Assembly (NCBI RefSeq): GCF_900108015.1
Contig: NZ_FNVP01000013.1
Coordinates: 25,647 to 89,646 of the forward strand
From: Flavobacterium urumqiense
Lineage (GTDB): Bacteria; Bacteroidota; Bacteroidia; Flavobacteriales; Flavobacteriaceae
Direction: 5' to 3'
Length of the DNA stretch: 64,000 nt
Shown: positions 38,263-47,690 of the stretch, in pieces
How positions within the stretch are numbered: position 1 is the first letter of the stretch
Layout of the letters: the number at the start of each line of letters is the position of its first letter
The notes under the pieces: model-generated
What the model saw: only the letters and a program-made list of their open reading frames with translations
Told to the model about the DNA's origin: nothing
Database searches by the model: none
Made by a program: the position numbers and the translations under genes

Positions 38263-39732
38263 ATGAAAAAAATATTTATACCCATAGCTTTAGTGGCGGT
38301 TGCGCTGCTTGCTACTAATTGTTCAAATGAATTTATAGAAGTAGCTCCGACAGAAAACATAGCCGAAGCCGATTTATTAACAATTTATAATAATAATGAT
38401 GGCGCAAAAAGTTTTGTAACGGCTATTTACAGCAACGCATTGAGTTTTAGCGCGAGTTCTTTTTCATGGAACGGATTAACAAGTATGACCTCAGATGATG
38501 CTGATAAAGGATCAGATCCTGGAGATTCAGGAACAGATAAAGACAAGTGTGATGCGCTTACTCTGGATGCTACATCTTTATCCGTTCAAGAAGTTTTTGA
38601 AACGAATTATCAAGGGATAAGCAAGGCCAATATCGCGTTAAACTACCTCCCGCGATTAGACAAAGCTGATGCTGCTGTTGTGGCACGATTAACAGGTGAA
38701 GTTAAATTTCTTCGTGCTTTAATGTATTTTAATTTGGTAAGATGTTACGGTGGTGTGCCAATTGTGGATCACGTTCCGGTACCATCATCTGCTGCAGATA
38801 CAGATATGACATTAATACGCAAGTCAAAAGAAGAAGTGTATAAATTCATTGAAACAGATTTATTAGCGGCTATTGCGGCACTTCCTGAAAAATCAGGTTA
38901 TGCAATATCTGATTTAGGTAGAGCTACAAAAGGCGCTGCTCATGCCTTATTAGCGAAAGTTTATTTATACCAAGGAAATTGGCAAGGTGTCAAAGACCAA
39001 TGCGCTGCTGTTAACGGTTATAATTTAGTGGCTGATTATGCTACAATTTGGAGAGAAGTTGGCGAAGATAGTGTTGAATCTATTTTTGAAATCCGTGGTT
39101 ACGGAGGTAATCCATCTCAAGGTATTGAAGGGTATATGGTCTCTCAAGGAGCCAGAGGAACAAGCGGTTGGGGTTGGGGTTTCAATACACCAACTACAAG
39201 TCTAGCTAATTCGTATGAAGCAGGCGATGTGAGAAGAGACGCTACAATTGTTTTTGCAGGCGAAACAATGTGGGACGGCAGAGTGGTTTCTCCACTTGTT
39301 GCTAATCCTAGATACAACGAGAAAGCGTATGTAAGTAACACCAAAGAAACATTCAATGGTGATTGGGAAACGACAAAAAATATTCGTGTATTGCGTTATG
39401 CAGAAGTTTTATTGATGCAAGCTGAAGCGGCAAACGAAAGTGGTACTGGTGATGTAACTGGGCCTTTAAACAAAGTCAGAAACAGAGCTGGTTTAGCCAA
39501 AACAATTGCTACTGGACAAGTTGCTTTGAGAGCTGCAATTAGAGCAGAAAGAAGACATGAATTGGCTTTTGAACATGACAGATGGTTTGATATTGTAAGA
39601 ACTGGTCAAGCGAAATCAGCTATGGCCGCTGACGGAAAAACTTTTGTAGAAGGGAAACATGAATTGTTTCCTATTCCTCAAAAATTTATCACGCAAGCGG
39701 ATGGGAAAGCGACACAAAATCCAGGGTATTAA
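38263..39732 (+). CDS. RagB/SusD-family glycan-binding lipoprotein
   Basis: This 489-residue protein has a lipoprotein signal with cysteine at about residue 20 (L-L-A-T-N-C). It has the SusD domain order: an N-terminal segment, TPR-like helices (L-R-A-L-M-Y-F-N-L-V-R-C-Y-G-G-V-P near residue 150) and the C-terminal signature R-R-H-E-L-A-F-E-H-D-R-W-F-D-I-V-R near 433. It caps the SusC transporter and captures glycans at the cell surface. The gene starts four bases after susC. The next gene is a GH144-type glycanase. Confidence 0.96.
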   Translation: MKKIFIPIALVAVALLATNCSNEFIEVAPTENIAEADLLTIYNNNDGAKSFVTAIYSNALSFSASSFSWNGLTSMTSDDADKGSDPGDSGTDKDKCDALTLDATSLSVQEVFETNYQGISKANIALNYLPRLDKADAAVVARLTGEVKFLRALMYFNLVRCYGGVPIVDHVPVPSSAADTDMTLIRKSKEEVYKFIETDLLAAIAALPEKSGYAISDLGRATKGAAHALLAKVYLYQGNWQGVKDQCAAVNGYNLVADYATIWREVGEDSVESIFEIRGYGGNPSQGIEGYMVSQGARGTSGWGWGFNTPTTSLANSYEAGDVRRDATIVFAGETMWDGRVVSPLVANPRYNEKAYVSNTKETFNGDWETTKNIRVLRYAEVLLMQAEAANESGTGDVTGPLNKVRNRAGLAKTIATGQVALRAAIRAERRHELAFEHDRWFDIVRTGQAKSAMAADGKTFVEGKHELFPIPQKFITQADGKATQNPGY

Positions 39733-39751
39733 TTAAAAATAAATCCCAAAC

Positions 39752-39805
39752 CTTTTCTCTTTCCTGATGTATTTCGGGAAGGAGCTAGGGGAAAGGAAAA
39801 CTACA
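39752..39805 (+). repeat. Imperfect hairpin between susD and the GH144-type gene
   Basis: CTTTTCTCTTTCC pairs with GGGGAAAGGAAAA (one bulge), and an inner TTCC can pair with GGGAA. There is no T run, so it is more likely an RNA-processing or stability hairpin, or a repeat element, than a terminator. Confidence 0.5.
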
Positions 39806-39819
39806 TAAAAAATCTAAAA

Positions 39820-41202
39820 ATGATTAAATTTTCAGCTTTATTTATGCTCATTACTTTTCTTGGATGTGATTCCTCTGGACCAAGCACAGATAATGGTCCC
39901 GTCGTTACTCCACCAGTTACTGTGCCTCCGGTTGTAAAACTAACGGACGAGGAATTATTGGATGTCGTTCAAAAACAAACTTTTGCTTATTTTTGGGATT
40001 ATGCGGAGTCCAATTCCGGGATGGCAAGGGAGCGCTATATTCCTCAGGATCCTTCATTTGATCAAAATATTGTTACCACAGGAGGTTCTGGTTTTGGTCT
40101 GATGGCTATCGTTTCAGGAATGTCTCGTGGTTATATTTCAAAAGCACAAGGAGCAGAACGTCTGAACAAAATTGCTAATTTTCTGAATACTGCGGAGCGC
40201 TTTCACGGAGCTTGGCCGCATTGGATAAATGGTACTTCAGGTCGAGTTATTCCTTTTGGAACAAAAGACAATGGTGGTGATTTAGTAGAAACGTCTTTTT
40301 TAGTGGCCGGTATGATCACCGTTCGAGAATACTTTAAAAACGGAACAACCGAAGAAAAAGCAGTAGCCCAAAAATTTGATGATTTGTGGAAAGGAGTGGA
40401 CTGGCAATGGTACACCAACAATCAGAATAAATTATTCTGGCATTGGTCTCCTAATTACAATTGGGAAATGAATTTTCCTCTGGAAGGCTACAACGAATGT
40501 TTAATTACATATGTTATGGCAGCAGCTTCGCCGACACATGCAATTGCTCCGGCTGCTTATCACGAAGGTTGGGCGAGAAGTGGTGGAATAGTTTCAGCCA
40601 GAACTAAATACAATCTCCCTTTGATTTTAAAACACAATGGTGCCGAAGAATTTGGCGGACCATTATTTTGGGCTCATTATTCTTATTTGGGTTTAGATCC
40701 AAATCAATTGACGGATAAATATGCCAACTATTGGGATTTGAATTCCAATCATACTAAAATCAACTATTTATATGCAGTAGCCAATCCAAAAAGTTTCAAA
40801 GGATACGGCGCTAATTATTGGGGATTGACAGCTTCGTATTCTCGTAATGGCGATGGTTCTATTGGATATGATGCGCACATGCCAAGCAATGATAAAGGCA
40901 TCATTTCACCTACGGCAGCGATAAGCTCGATTGTATATACACCGCTGGAAAGTAAAGCATTCATCCGTAATTTATATGAAAATTATAAAACAGAAACTTG
41001 GGGCGTAGCGGGATTTTATGACGCGCATAGTCAGCATTATCAATGGACTGCGCAACGTTATTTGGCGATAGACCAAGGACCCGAAATGGTTATGCTGGAG
41101 AATTATCGTACCGGTTTATTGTGGCAATTGTTTATGAATGCTCCTGAGGTAAAACAAGGTTTGATTAATCTTGGTTTTCATTCTGGTAAATATGGATTTT
41201 AA
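39820..41202 (+). CDS. Glucoamylase-family lipoprotein, probable GH144 endo-beta-1,2-glucanase
   Basis: This 460-residue protein has a lipoprotein signal (T-F-L-G-C, cysteine about residue 15), then a proline- and threonine-rich spacer. The alpha/alpha-barrel domain of the glycoamylase type (PF10091) follows: Q-T-F-A-Y-F-W-D-Y-A-E near residue 51, G-S-G-F-G-L-M-A-I near 90, and G-L-T-A-S-Y-S-R-N-G-D-G near 334. Bacteroidota members of this family include the GH144 endo-beta-1,2-glucanases. Position after SusD and before a GH3 beta-glucosidase fits that activity. The precise specificity is inferred from family and context. Confidence 0.85.
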   Translation: MIKFSALFMLITFLGCDSSGPSTDNGPVVTPPVTVPPVVKLTDEELLDVVQKQTFAYFWDYAESNSGMARERYIPQDPSFDQNIVTTGGSGFGLMAIVSGMSRGYISKAQGAERLNKIANFLNTAERFHGAWPHWINGTSGRVIPFGTKDNGGDLVETSFLVAGMITVREYFKNGTTEEKAVAQKFDDLWKGVDWQWYTNNQNKLFWHWSPNYNWEMNFPLEGYNECLITYVMAAASPTHAIAPAAYHEGWARSGGIVSARTKYNLPLILKHNGAEEFGGPLFWAHYSYLGLDPNQLTDKYANYWDLNSNHTKINYLYAVANPKSFKGYGANYWGLTASYSRNGDGSIGYDAHMPSNDKGIISPTAAISSIVYTPLESKAFIRNLYENYKTETWGVAGFYDAHSQHYQWTAQRYLAIDQGPEMVMLENYRTGLLWQLFMNAPEVKQGLINLGFHSGKYGF

Positions 41203-41254
41203 CCCAATCCACTCAAATAAATAAAAATTATTAGTAATTAATAAAATATAAAAC

Positions 41255-42241
41255 ATGAAAAATAGTATAAAAATATTTTGTCTGACTACTGTGTTTTCAA
41301 TGCAGTTATTGACAAGTTGCTCGGATAATGTCGACACGAATGAGCCATTAGAATATCCTCCAATTGGTTCTTACAATACTTCTGATGATGTAAATGCAGT
41401 AAATCTGATTGCAAAATGGAGTTTCGATAATAGCATTGCTGATTCAAAAGGCGGCCTTACCGGAACAGGAAAAAATGTAGCCTATACCGAAGGTATCAAA
41501 GGTCAGGCTTTTCAAGGTTCTAAAGCTCAGGAGCGTTATGCAGTTTACAACAATGCAACTGCTGTAGGTGCGTTGAGTAGTTTCAGTTTCAGTTTTTGGA
41601 TGAAATCCGGACAAACCGTCCCTGATGGCGGTGCTCCGGGACAAGGAAAAGGGATTCAAGGAATCTTTTCTTTAGTAAACCCGGCTGGTTTTTGGGGAGG
41701 ATTAAACTTGTTTCTTGAAAATCCTGATAATGCCAGACCTAATACCCTTCGTTTAAAAATGGGAATTGAAAACAAGAGGGTTGCTTGGGGTGGACAAGGT
41801 CCAATTTTTAATATCGATGGAGCAATTGATACTTGGATTCAAGTGGTTTTAACCTATGATGCAGTAACTTCGAGATACACCGTTTATAAAAATGGAGAAA
41901 AAGGAACGACTAGTATTTACGGAACACCTTATGGTCCTTTTACGGACTTAAACGGTTCTTGTATTCTTTACGGGGATAATCCAGGTGGACCTGACGGAAG
42001 CAATGCCAATCCTAACAATGCTCCATTGTACGGTGCATTGGTTTTTGCAACTCCAAATTTATCTCAATTAGTGATCGGATCCAATCAATTCAGTACTTCA
42101 CCATCTTTAACTACCACGCATGGCGACGAAGGCTGGGCAACAGATTATGCTGGATTGCTGGATGAAATGAGAATTTATAAATCAGCTTTAAATGCTAGCG
42201 AAGTAGTTGCTCTTTATAAATTGGAAAAAACAAACAGATAA
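41255..42241 (+). CDS. LamG-like (concanavalin-type) surface lipoprotein
   Basis: This 328-residue protein has a lipoprotein signal with cysteine near residue 22 (Q-L-L-T-S-C). The rest is a LamG/concanavalin-like jellyroll: A-K-W-S-F-D-N-S-I-A-D-S-K-G near 50, S-S-F-S-F-S-F-W-M-K near 107, and L-D-E-M-R-I-Y-K-S-A-L-N-A-S-E-V near 305. It has no visible catalytic machinery and is most likely a glycan-binding surface protein in the SusE/SusF position of the locus. A terminator follows at 42257-42293. Confidence 0.85.
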   Translation: MKNSIKIFCLTTVFSMQLLTSCSDNVDTNEPLEYPPIGSYNTSDDVNAVNLIAKWSFDNSIADSKGGLTGTGKNVAYTEGIKGQAFQGSKAQERYAVYNNATAVGALSSFSFSFWMKSGQTVPDGGAPGQGKGIQGIFSLVNPAGFWGGLNLFLENPDNARPNTLRLKMGIENKRVAWGGQGPIFNIDGAIDTWIQVVLTYDAVTSRYTVYKNGEKGTTSIYGTPYGPFTDLNGSCILYGDNPGGPDGSNANPNNAPLYGALVFATPNLSQLVIGSNQFSTSPSLTTTHGDEGWATDYAGLLDEMRIYKSALNASEVVALYKLEKTNR

Positions 42242-42256
42242 TAATGCATAAAATAA

Positions 42257-42293
42257 AAACAGATTACTGAATCTTAAAAGTAATCTGTTTTTT
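42257..42293 (+). terminator. Terminator after the LamG gene
   Basis: AAACAGATTACT and AGTAATCTGTTT form a perfect 12-bp stem, followed by a T run. Confidence 0.88.
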
Positions 42294-42306
42294 TAATTCT
42301 TTTCTG

Positions 42307-43020
42307 ATGAACCCAAAGCTTCTTTTTCTTCTATTGATGGTAACCCAATTTTCGTTTTCACAAAATGATATAATTGGTACCATAAAAACGGAAATCGTAC
42401 AAAAACGTGAATTAGCGTATGCTTTACATATTCCAAAAAATATTAAAGAAAAAAAACCTCTGATTATTTTTCTGCACGGTTCTGGAGAAAAAGGAACGGA
42501 TATTGAAAAAGTAAAAGTGCACGGACCGTTCAAGTATTTGAAAAGTCACGACCTAGAAGCCTATGTTTTGGCTCCACAATGTCCGGAGAATGAATATTGG
42601 AATGAAGAAGTATTGTATCGATTGATTTTAAAAATCCAGAAAGAATACAATATTGATCATAGCAGAATTTATCTAACAGGTCTTAGTATGGGGGCTTGGG
42701 GCGCTTGGAATCTAGCTTTTGCACATCCCGAAACTTTTGCGGCTTTAGTCCCAATTGCGGGATTTGTCGATCGGGTTCCTATGATTGAAAGTTGTAAAAT
42801 CAAAGTTATTCCTATTCGGATTTTTCACGGATTAGTAGATGATGTTGTCAATGTGGAGTATTCCCTTACGATGTATAAAAAATTAAAAAGTTGCAACGCC
42901 AATGTGGAACTAACCATTTTTGATGATGCAAACCACGACAGTTGGTCGCGTGTATATGACAACCAAGAAATTTATGATTGGATGTTCCAACAAACAAAAA
43001 AAAGACAAAATGAAAATTAA
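42307..43020 (+). CDS. Secreted alpha/beta-hydrolase, esterase-like
   Basis: This 237-residue protein has a signal peptide ending at about S-F-S-Q (residue 19). The fold is an alpha/beta-hydrolase of the phospholipase/carboxylesterase and PHB-depolymerase-like type. It has the oxyanion segment I-I-F-L-H-G-S-G-E-K-G near 53, the nucleophile elbow G-L-S-M-G-A-W-G near 129, a D-D-V-V-N acid region near 179 and a histidine in D-D-A-N-H-D-S-W near 213. In polysaccharide loci such enzymes often remove acyl groups. It overlaps the start of the GH3 gene by 11 bases. Confidence 0.85.
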   Translation: MNPKLLFLLLMVTQFSFSQNDIIGTIKTEIVQKRELAYALHIPKNIKEKKPLIIFLHGSGEKGTDIEKVKVHGPFKYLKSHDLEAYVLAPQCPENEYWNEEVLYRLILKIQKEYNIDHSRIYLTGLSMGAWGAWNLAFAHPETFAALVPIAGFVDRVPMIESCKIKVIPIRIFHGLVDDVVNVEYSLTMYKKLKSCNANVELTIFDDANHDSWSRVYDNQEIYDWMFQQTKKRQNEN

Positions 43021-45310
43021 ACTTATTATACTCCTTATTGGCTTTTCGTTTTTTGGCTATAGCCAAAAAAAGTCAATCAAAAAGGCGATTACAATTAAAC
43101 CTAAAACCGAATTCGTTTCAGAGTTACTCTCTAAAATGACTTTGGAAGAAAAAATTGGGCAATTAAATTTACCCACTTCCGGCGATATTACCACTGGAGC
43201 TGCCAATAGTTCTAATGTGGCGAAGAATATTGAAGAAGGTAAAGTAGGCGGTTTATTCAATATCAAGTCCGTTCAGAAAATTAGAGAAGTACAAAAGATT
43301 GCTGTCGAAAAAAGCCGATTGAAAATTCCGTTGCTTTTTGGAATGGACGTCATTCACGGGTATGAAACGACCTTTCCTATACCGCTTGGATTGTCTTGTA
43401 CTTGGGACCTTAAACTGATTGAACGAAGTGCTCAAATTGCTGCTCAGGAAGCAAGCGCTGATGGAATTAACTGGACATTTTCTCCTATGGTTGATATTTC
43501 TCGCGATCCGCGTTGGGGAAGAGTTTCTGAAGGTTCTGGTGAAGATCCTTTTTTGGGAAGTCAGATAGCCAAAGCAATGGTGCATGGATACCAAGGTGAT
43601 GATTTGTCAAAGAATAATACCATTTTATCCTGTGTGAAACATTTTGCCTTGTATGGTGCGCCGGAGGCGGGACGAGATTACAATACCGTTGATATGAGCA
43701 GAATAAAAATGTACAATGATTATTTCCCTCCATATAAAGCCGCTGTTGATGCAGGTGTAGGTTCTGTTATGGCGTCTTTCAACGAAATTGACGGAATTCC
43801 AGCAACTGGAAACAAATGGTTGATGACTGATGTGTTGAAAAAACAATGGGGCTTTAAAGGTTTTGTCGTCACTGATTTTACAGGAATTCCTGAAATGATC
43901 GAGCACGGAATGGGAGATTTGCAAACCGTATCTGCTTTGGCATTAAATGCCGGAATTGAAATGGATATGGTGGGTGAAGGTTTTCTGACGACTTTAAAGA
44001 AATCAGTGGAGGAAGGAAAAGTAACTATTGAACAAATAGATAATGCAACTCGTCTTATTTTGAATGCTAAATATGATTTGGGCTTGTTCCATGATCCGTA
44101 TCGCTACACAGATGCTAAAAGAGCTAAAACAGAAATATTCACAGCAAGCAACAGAGCCGAAGCCCGAAAAACGGCTTCTCAATCTTTGGTTTTATTAAAG
44201 AATCAAAATCAGTTGCTTCCTTTAAAAAAGGCAGGAACTATTGCTTTAATCGGACCATTGGCTGATGCCAAAGAAAATATGGCAGGAACCTGGAGTGTGG
44301 CCACTAATATGGAAAACTCTGTTTCATTATTGGCAGGAATAAAGGAAGTAGCAGGAAATTCTACTAAAGTGCTTTACGCCAAAGGAAGTAATTTGGATTA
44401 TGATGCGGCTTTCGAAGAAAAAGCGACTATGTTTGGCAAAACCTTACATCGCGATAATAGAACTACCGAAGAATTATTGGCAGAAGCCTTGAAAATAGCG
44501 AATCAATCAGATATAATTGTTGCTGCCCTTGGTGAATCTGCTGAAATGAGTGGAGAAAGCAGCAGCCGAACTAATCTTGAAATTCCACAAGCTCAAAAAG
44601 ACCTATTGCAAGCCGTATTAAAAACAGGAAAACCGGTTGTTCTGGTTCTATTCACAGGTCGTCCTTTGGTTTTAGTGCAAGAAAGTGAAACGGTTCCCGC
44701 AATTTTGAATACTTGGTTTGCAGGAAGTGAAGCAGGAAGTGCGATTGCTGATGTTTTGTTTGGCGATGAAAATCCTTCCGGGAAACTAACAGCCACGTTT
44801 CCGAGAAGCGTTGGACAAGTGCCTATTTATTACAGTCAAAAAAATACAGGAAGGCCGCTTGCTAATAAAGAAGGTAAATTTGAAAAATTCAGATCCAATT
44901 ATATAGACGAAAGAAATGAACCGTTATATCCTTTTGGTTTCGGATTAAGTTACACCACTTTCGACTATTCAAACTTGAAAATTTCATCGAATAAAATGAA
45001 GTTCAATGAGAAAGTAACGGTTAGCGTTGATGTTACCAACACTGGAAATTATGATGGTAAAGAAGTCGTTCAATTGTATATTAGAGATTTAGTGGGTTCA
45101 GTTACAAGGCCACTTAAAGAGTTGAAAGGATTTCAAAAAATTGCTATTAAAAAAGGAGAAAAACAAACAGTAAGTTTTGAAATTTCTGTTGAAGAATTAA
45201 AATTTTACAATTCGGATTTACAGTTTATAGCAGAACCGGGTGCGTTTCAAATTTTTGTCGGTACAGATTCTAATGCAGAGAAGAAAGTTAGTTTGGAGTT
45301 GATTAAATAA
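43010..45310 (+). CDS. bglX: GH3 family beta-glucosidase
   Basis: The ATG at 43010 gives a signal peptide (M-K-I-K-L-I-I-L-L-I-G-F-S-F-F-G-Y-S-Q) and a 766-residue protein; the frame is open 30 codons further up but that part overlaps the esterase gene. It has a GH3 N-terminal domain with P-R-W-G-R-V-S-E-G-S-G-E-D-P near 167 and the nucleophile D289 in G-F-V-V-T-D-F. The C-terminal domain follows, then a fibronectin-like domain (V-D-V-T-N-T-G-N-Y-D-G-K-E-V-V-Q near 675). BglX-type enzymes release glucose from beta-glucan oligosaccharides in the periplasm. Next to a GH144-type enzyme, beta-1,2-linked oligosaccharides are the likely substrates. Confidence 0.93.
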   Translation: MKIKLIILLIGFSFFGYSQKKSIKKAITIKPKTEFVSELLSKMTLEEKIGQLNLPTSGDITTGAANSSNVAKNIEEGKVGGLFNIKSVQKIREVQKIAVEKSRLKIPLLFGMDVIHGYETTFPIPLGLSCTWDLKLIERSAQIAAQEASADGINWTFSPMVDISRDPRWGRVSEGSGEDPFLGSQIAKAMVHGYQGDDLSKNNTILSCVKHFALYGAPEAGRDYNTVDMSRIKMYNDYFPPYKAAVDAGVGSVMASFNEIDGIPATGNKWLMTDVLKKQWGFKGFVVTDFTGIPEMIEHGMGDLQTVSALALNAGIEMDMVGEGFLTTLKKSVEEGKVTIEQIDNATRLILNAKYDLGLFHDPYRYTDAKRAKTEIFTASNRAEARKTASQSLVLLKNQNQLLPLKKAGTIALIGPLADAKENMAGTWSVATNMENSVSLLAGIKEVAGNSTKVLYAKGSNLDYDAAFEEKATMFGKTLHRDNRTTEELLAEALKIANQSDIIVAALGESAEMSGESSSRTNLEIPQAQKDLLQAVLKTGKPVVLVLFTGRPLVLVQESETVPAILNTWFAGSEAGSAIADVLFGDENPSGKLTATFPRSVGQVPIYYSQKNTGRPLANKEGKFEKFRSNYIDERNEPLYPFGFGLSYTTFDYSNLKISSNKMKFNEKVTVSVDVTNTGNYDGKEVVQLYIRDLVGSVTRPLKELKGFQKIAIKKGEKQTVSFEISVEELKFYNSDLQFIAEPGAFQIFVGTDSNAEKKVSLELIK

Positions 45311-45335
45311 ATTTGGTTTGTTTATTTATGATCGG

Positions 45336-45368
45336 CCCTTCAGTGTTTTTACTGAAGGGTTTTTTTTA
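45336..45368 (+). terminator. Terminator of the esterase-GH3 unit
   Basis: CCCTTCAGT and ACTGAAGGG form a perfect stem around a five-T loop, followed by a run of T. Confidence 0.9.
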
Positions 45369-45452
45369 ACAAAAAAATGGTATTTGTTAAAAGTTACACT
45401 ATGAAAAACGGCTATTTTATTTACTTTTATCAATTCAAAAAAATCATTCAAA

Positions 45453-47549
45453 ATGAAATATTTATTTTTTCTTTTTCTACTTTTTCTATCCAATTTTGGG
45501 AATGCCCAAAGCGTTCAATCTCCATCGGGGAAAATAGTCTTAAATTTCAAATTAGCGGCTAATGGACAACCTTTATACGCTGTAAGTTACAAAAACAAAG
45601 CGGTTATTTTAGAAAGTGCTTTAGGCATAAAATTAAAGGAAAAACCAGCTTTAGATGCTAATTTTGAAATCTTGACTTCAAAAAATTCTAGTTTCAACGA
45701 ATCTTGGAAACCAGTTTTAGGGGAACAATCCAGCATCGAAAATCATTATAATGAACTTATAGTTTCTTTAATCAATAAAGAATCTAAAGTAAAAATGAAT
45801 ATCATTTTTAGAGCTTTTGACGAAGGAGTCGCGTTCAGATATGATTTTCCAAAACAAGCTGATTTGAATTATTTTATCATTGCTGATGAGGTTACTCAAT
45901 TTAATTTGACAGAAAATAATAAAGTATTCTGGATTCCTGGAGACTTTGACAGTAATGAATACGAGTACAATGAAACAAAGCTTTCAGAAATTGACAACTC
46001 TAAAATAAATATGAATAATGGAATTGGAGTAAAATCTATTCCAGGAAAATATATGGTTCAATCGCCTTTGATGATGAAATCGCCATCGGGTTTGTATCTT
46101 AATATTTTTGAGGCTGCAGTAGTGAACTATCCGGTAATGCATTTGAATGTAGATGTCAAAAATTACAAATTGACCGCTCAATTGGTTCCTAACGCCATAG
46201 GAGACAGAGCTTATTTACAAACTCCATGTGTATCTCCTTGGAGAACTATCATGATAAGTAATGATGCCAGAGATGTTGTAGGGTCTAAAATGATTTTAAA
46301 CTTAAACGAACCTTCTAAAATTGATGATACTTCTTGGATAAAGCCAATGAAGTATATTGGAATTTGGTGGGAAATGCACGTGGGAAAATCGACTTGGGAT
46401 TATGCAGGGTCACAGAACGCAACTAATTTTGCAGACGCACCAAAAGCATCTGGAAAGCATGGAGCAACGACCGAAAACACCAAAAGATATATCGATTTTG
46501 CCGCCAAAAATGGTTTTGATGGCGTATTGGTAGAAGGATGGAATGTAGGTTGGGAAGATTGGAACGGAAACTGGAAGGAAGAAGTTTTTGATTTTGTAAC
46601 ACCTTATCCGGATTTTGATATTGCGGCTATTTCGGCTTACGCCAAATCAAAAAACGTAAAAATGATCATGCATCATGAAACATCTGGTTCTGTTGCTAAT
46701 TATGAACGCCATTTGGACCGTGCTTTCGAGAATATGGTAAAATATGATTATCCTGCAGTTAAAACAGGTTATGTGGGTAAAATTATACCACGTGGAGAGT
46801 TTCATGACGGCCAAACGATGGTGAATCATTTCAATTTTGTTGCAAAACGTGCGGCCGATTATAAATTAATGGTTAACTCTCATGAATCTTCACGCCCCAC
46901 AGGTTACGGAAGAACGTATCCGAATTATGTTGCTGCCGAAGCCGCTCGTGGGACTGAATTTAATGCTTGGAGTATTGGAAATCCTCCTATGCATGAAACT
47001 ATTTTACCATTTACAAGACTTTTAGGCGGACCAATGGATTATACACCTGGAATTTTTGAAATAAAAATGAGTTATTACGACAAAAATAAAACAGAGCAGG
47101 TTCATACAACGTTAGCAAAACAATTGGCTTTGTATGTAACTATGTATTCTCCAATTCAAATGGCGGCTGATTTACTTGAAAATTATGAAAAATATCCAGA
47201 TGCTTTTCAGTTCATCAAAGATGTTGCTGTTGATTGGGATGAAAGTAAATATCTTCAAGCGGAGCCAGGCGATTATTTAACGATTGCAAGAAAAGCAAAA
47301 GGAAAAGAATCTTGGTTTCTAGGAGCAATTACAGATGAAAATGCAAGGAAAACAGAAATAAAATTAGAATTTCTTACCAAAGGTAAAAAGTATAAAGCTA
47401 TTATTTATGAAGATGCAAAAGACGCGGATTGGAAAAAAAATCCTATCGCCTACAAAATTAAAACGATGATTGTAACAAACAAATCAAAAATCAATTTGAA
47501 TTTAGCAGCTGGCGGAGGAACAGCAATAAGTTTTGAACCAATTAATTAA
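45453..47549 (+). CDS. GH97 family alpha-glucosidase, inverting (SusB-like)
   Basis: This 698-residue protein has a signal peptide ending near G-N-A-Q (residue 19), an N-terminal beta-sandwich, the catalytic barrel and a C-terminal domain, as in GH97. The three glutamates of SusB are all present with the right spacing. E409 (H-H-E-T) matches E439, E478 (S-H-E-S, 69 residues on) matches E508, and E502 (G-T-E-F, 24 further) matches E532. This points to the inverting alpha-glucosidase subgroup rather than the retaining alpha-galactosidases. The gene has terminators on both sides, so it is its own unit at the end of the locus. Confidence 0.92.
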   Translation: MKYLFFLFLLFLSNFGNAQSVQSPSGKIVLNFKLAANGQPLYAVSYKNKAVILESALGIKLKEKPALDANFEILTSKNSSFNESWKPVLGEQSSIENHYNELIVSLINKESKVKMNIIFRAFDEGVAFRYDFPKQADLNYFIIADEVTQFNLTENNKVFWIPGDFDSNEYEYNETKLSEIDNSKINMNNGIGVKSIPGKYMVQSPLMMKSPSGLYLNIFEAAVVNYPVMHLNVDVKNYKLTAQLVPNAIGDRAYLQTPCVSPWRTIMISNDARDVVGSKMILNLNEPSKIDDTSWIKPMKYIGIWWEMHVGKSTWDYAGSQNATNFADAPKASGKHGATTENTKRYIDFAAKNGFDGVLVEGWNVGWEDWNGNWKEEVFDFVTPYPDFDIAAISAYAKSKNVKMIMHHETSGSVANYERHLDRAFENMVKYDYPAVKTGYVGKIIPRGEFHDGQTMVNHFNFVAKRAADYKLMVNSHESSRPTGYGRTYPNYVAAEAARGTEFNAWSIGNPPMHETILPFTRLLGGPMDYTPGIFEIKMSYYDKNKTEQVHTTLAKQLALYVTMYSPIQMAADLLENYEKYPDAFQFIKDVAVDWDESKYLQAEPGDYLTIARKAKGKESWFLGAITDENARKTEIKLEFLTKGKKYKAIIYEDAKDADWKKNPIAYKIKTMIVTNKSKINLNLAAGGGTAISFEPIN

Positions 47550-47555
47550 ACAATT

Positions 47556-47594
47556 AAATCCTGCAAGTGTCTAAAATCTTGCAGGATTTTTTTT
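47556..47594 (+). terminator. Terminator of the GH97 gene
   Basis: AATCCTGCAAG and CTTGCAGGATT form a perfect 11-bp stem followed by T residues. Confidence 0.9.
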
Positions 47595-47690
47595 GATTTT
47601 TTATTTAATAATAATGCAGGAATGTCGAACTTGCAATGCAAATAAATAACTAAAAGTTAATAAAATTTTTGAATCACAATCTATCAGCGC

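Noticed and set aside
45377..45562. 61-codon ORF before the GH97 gene
   Set aside because: Overlaps the GH97 signal peptide in another frame and starts right after a terminator; no family.
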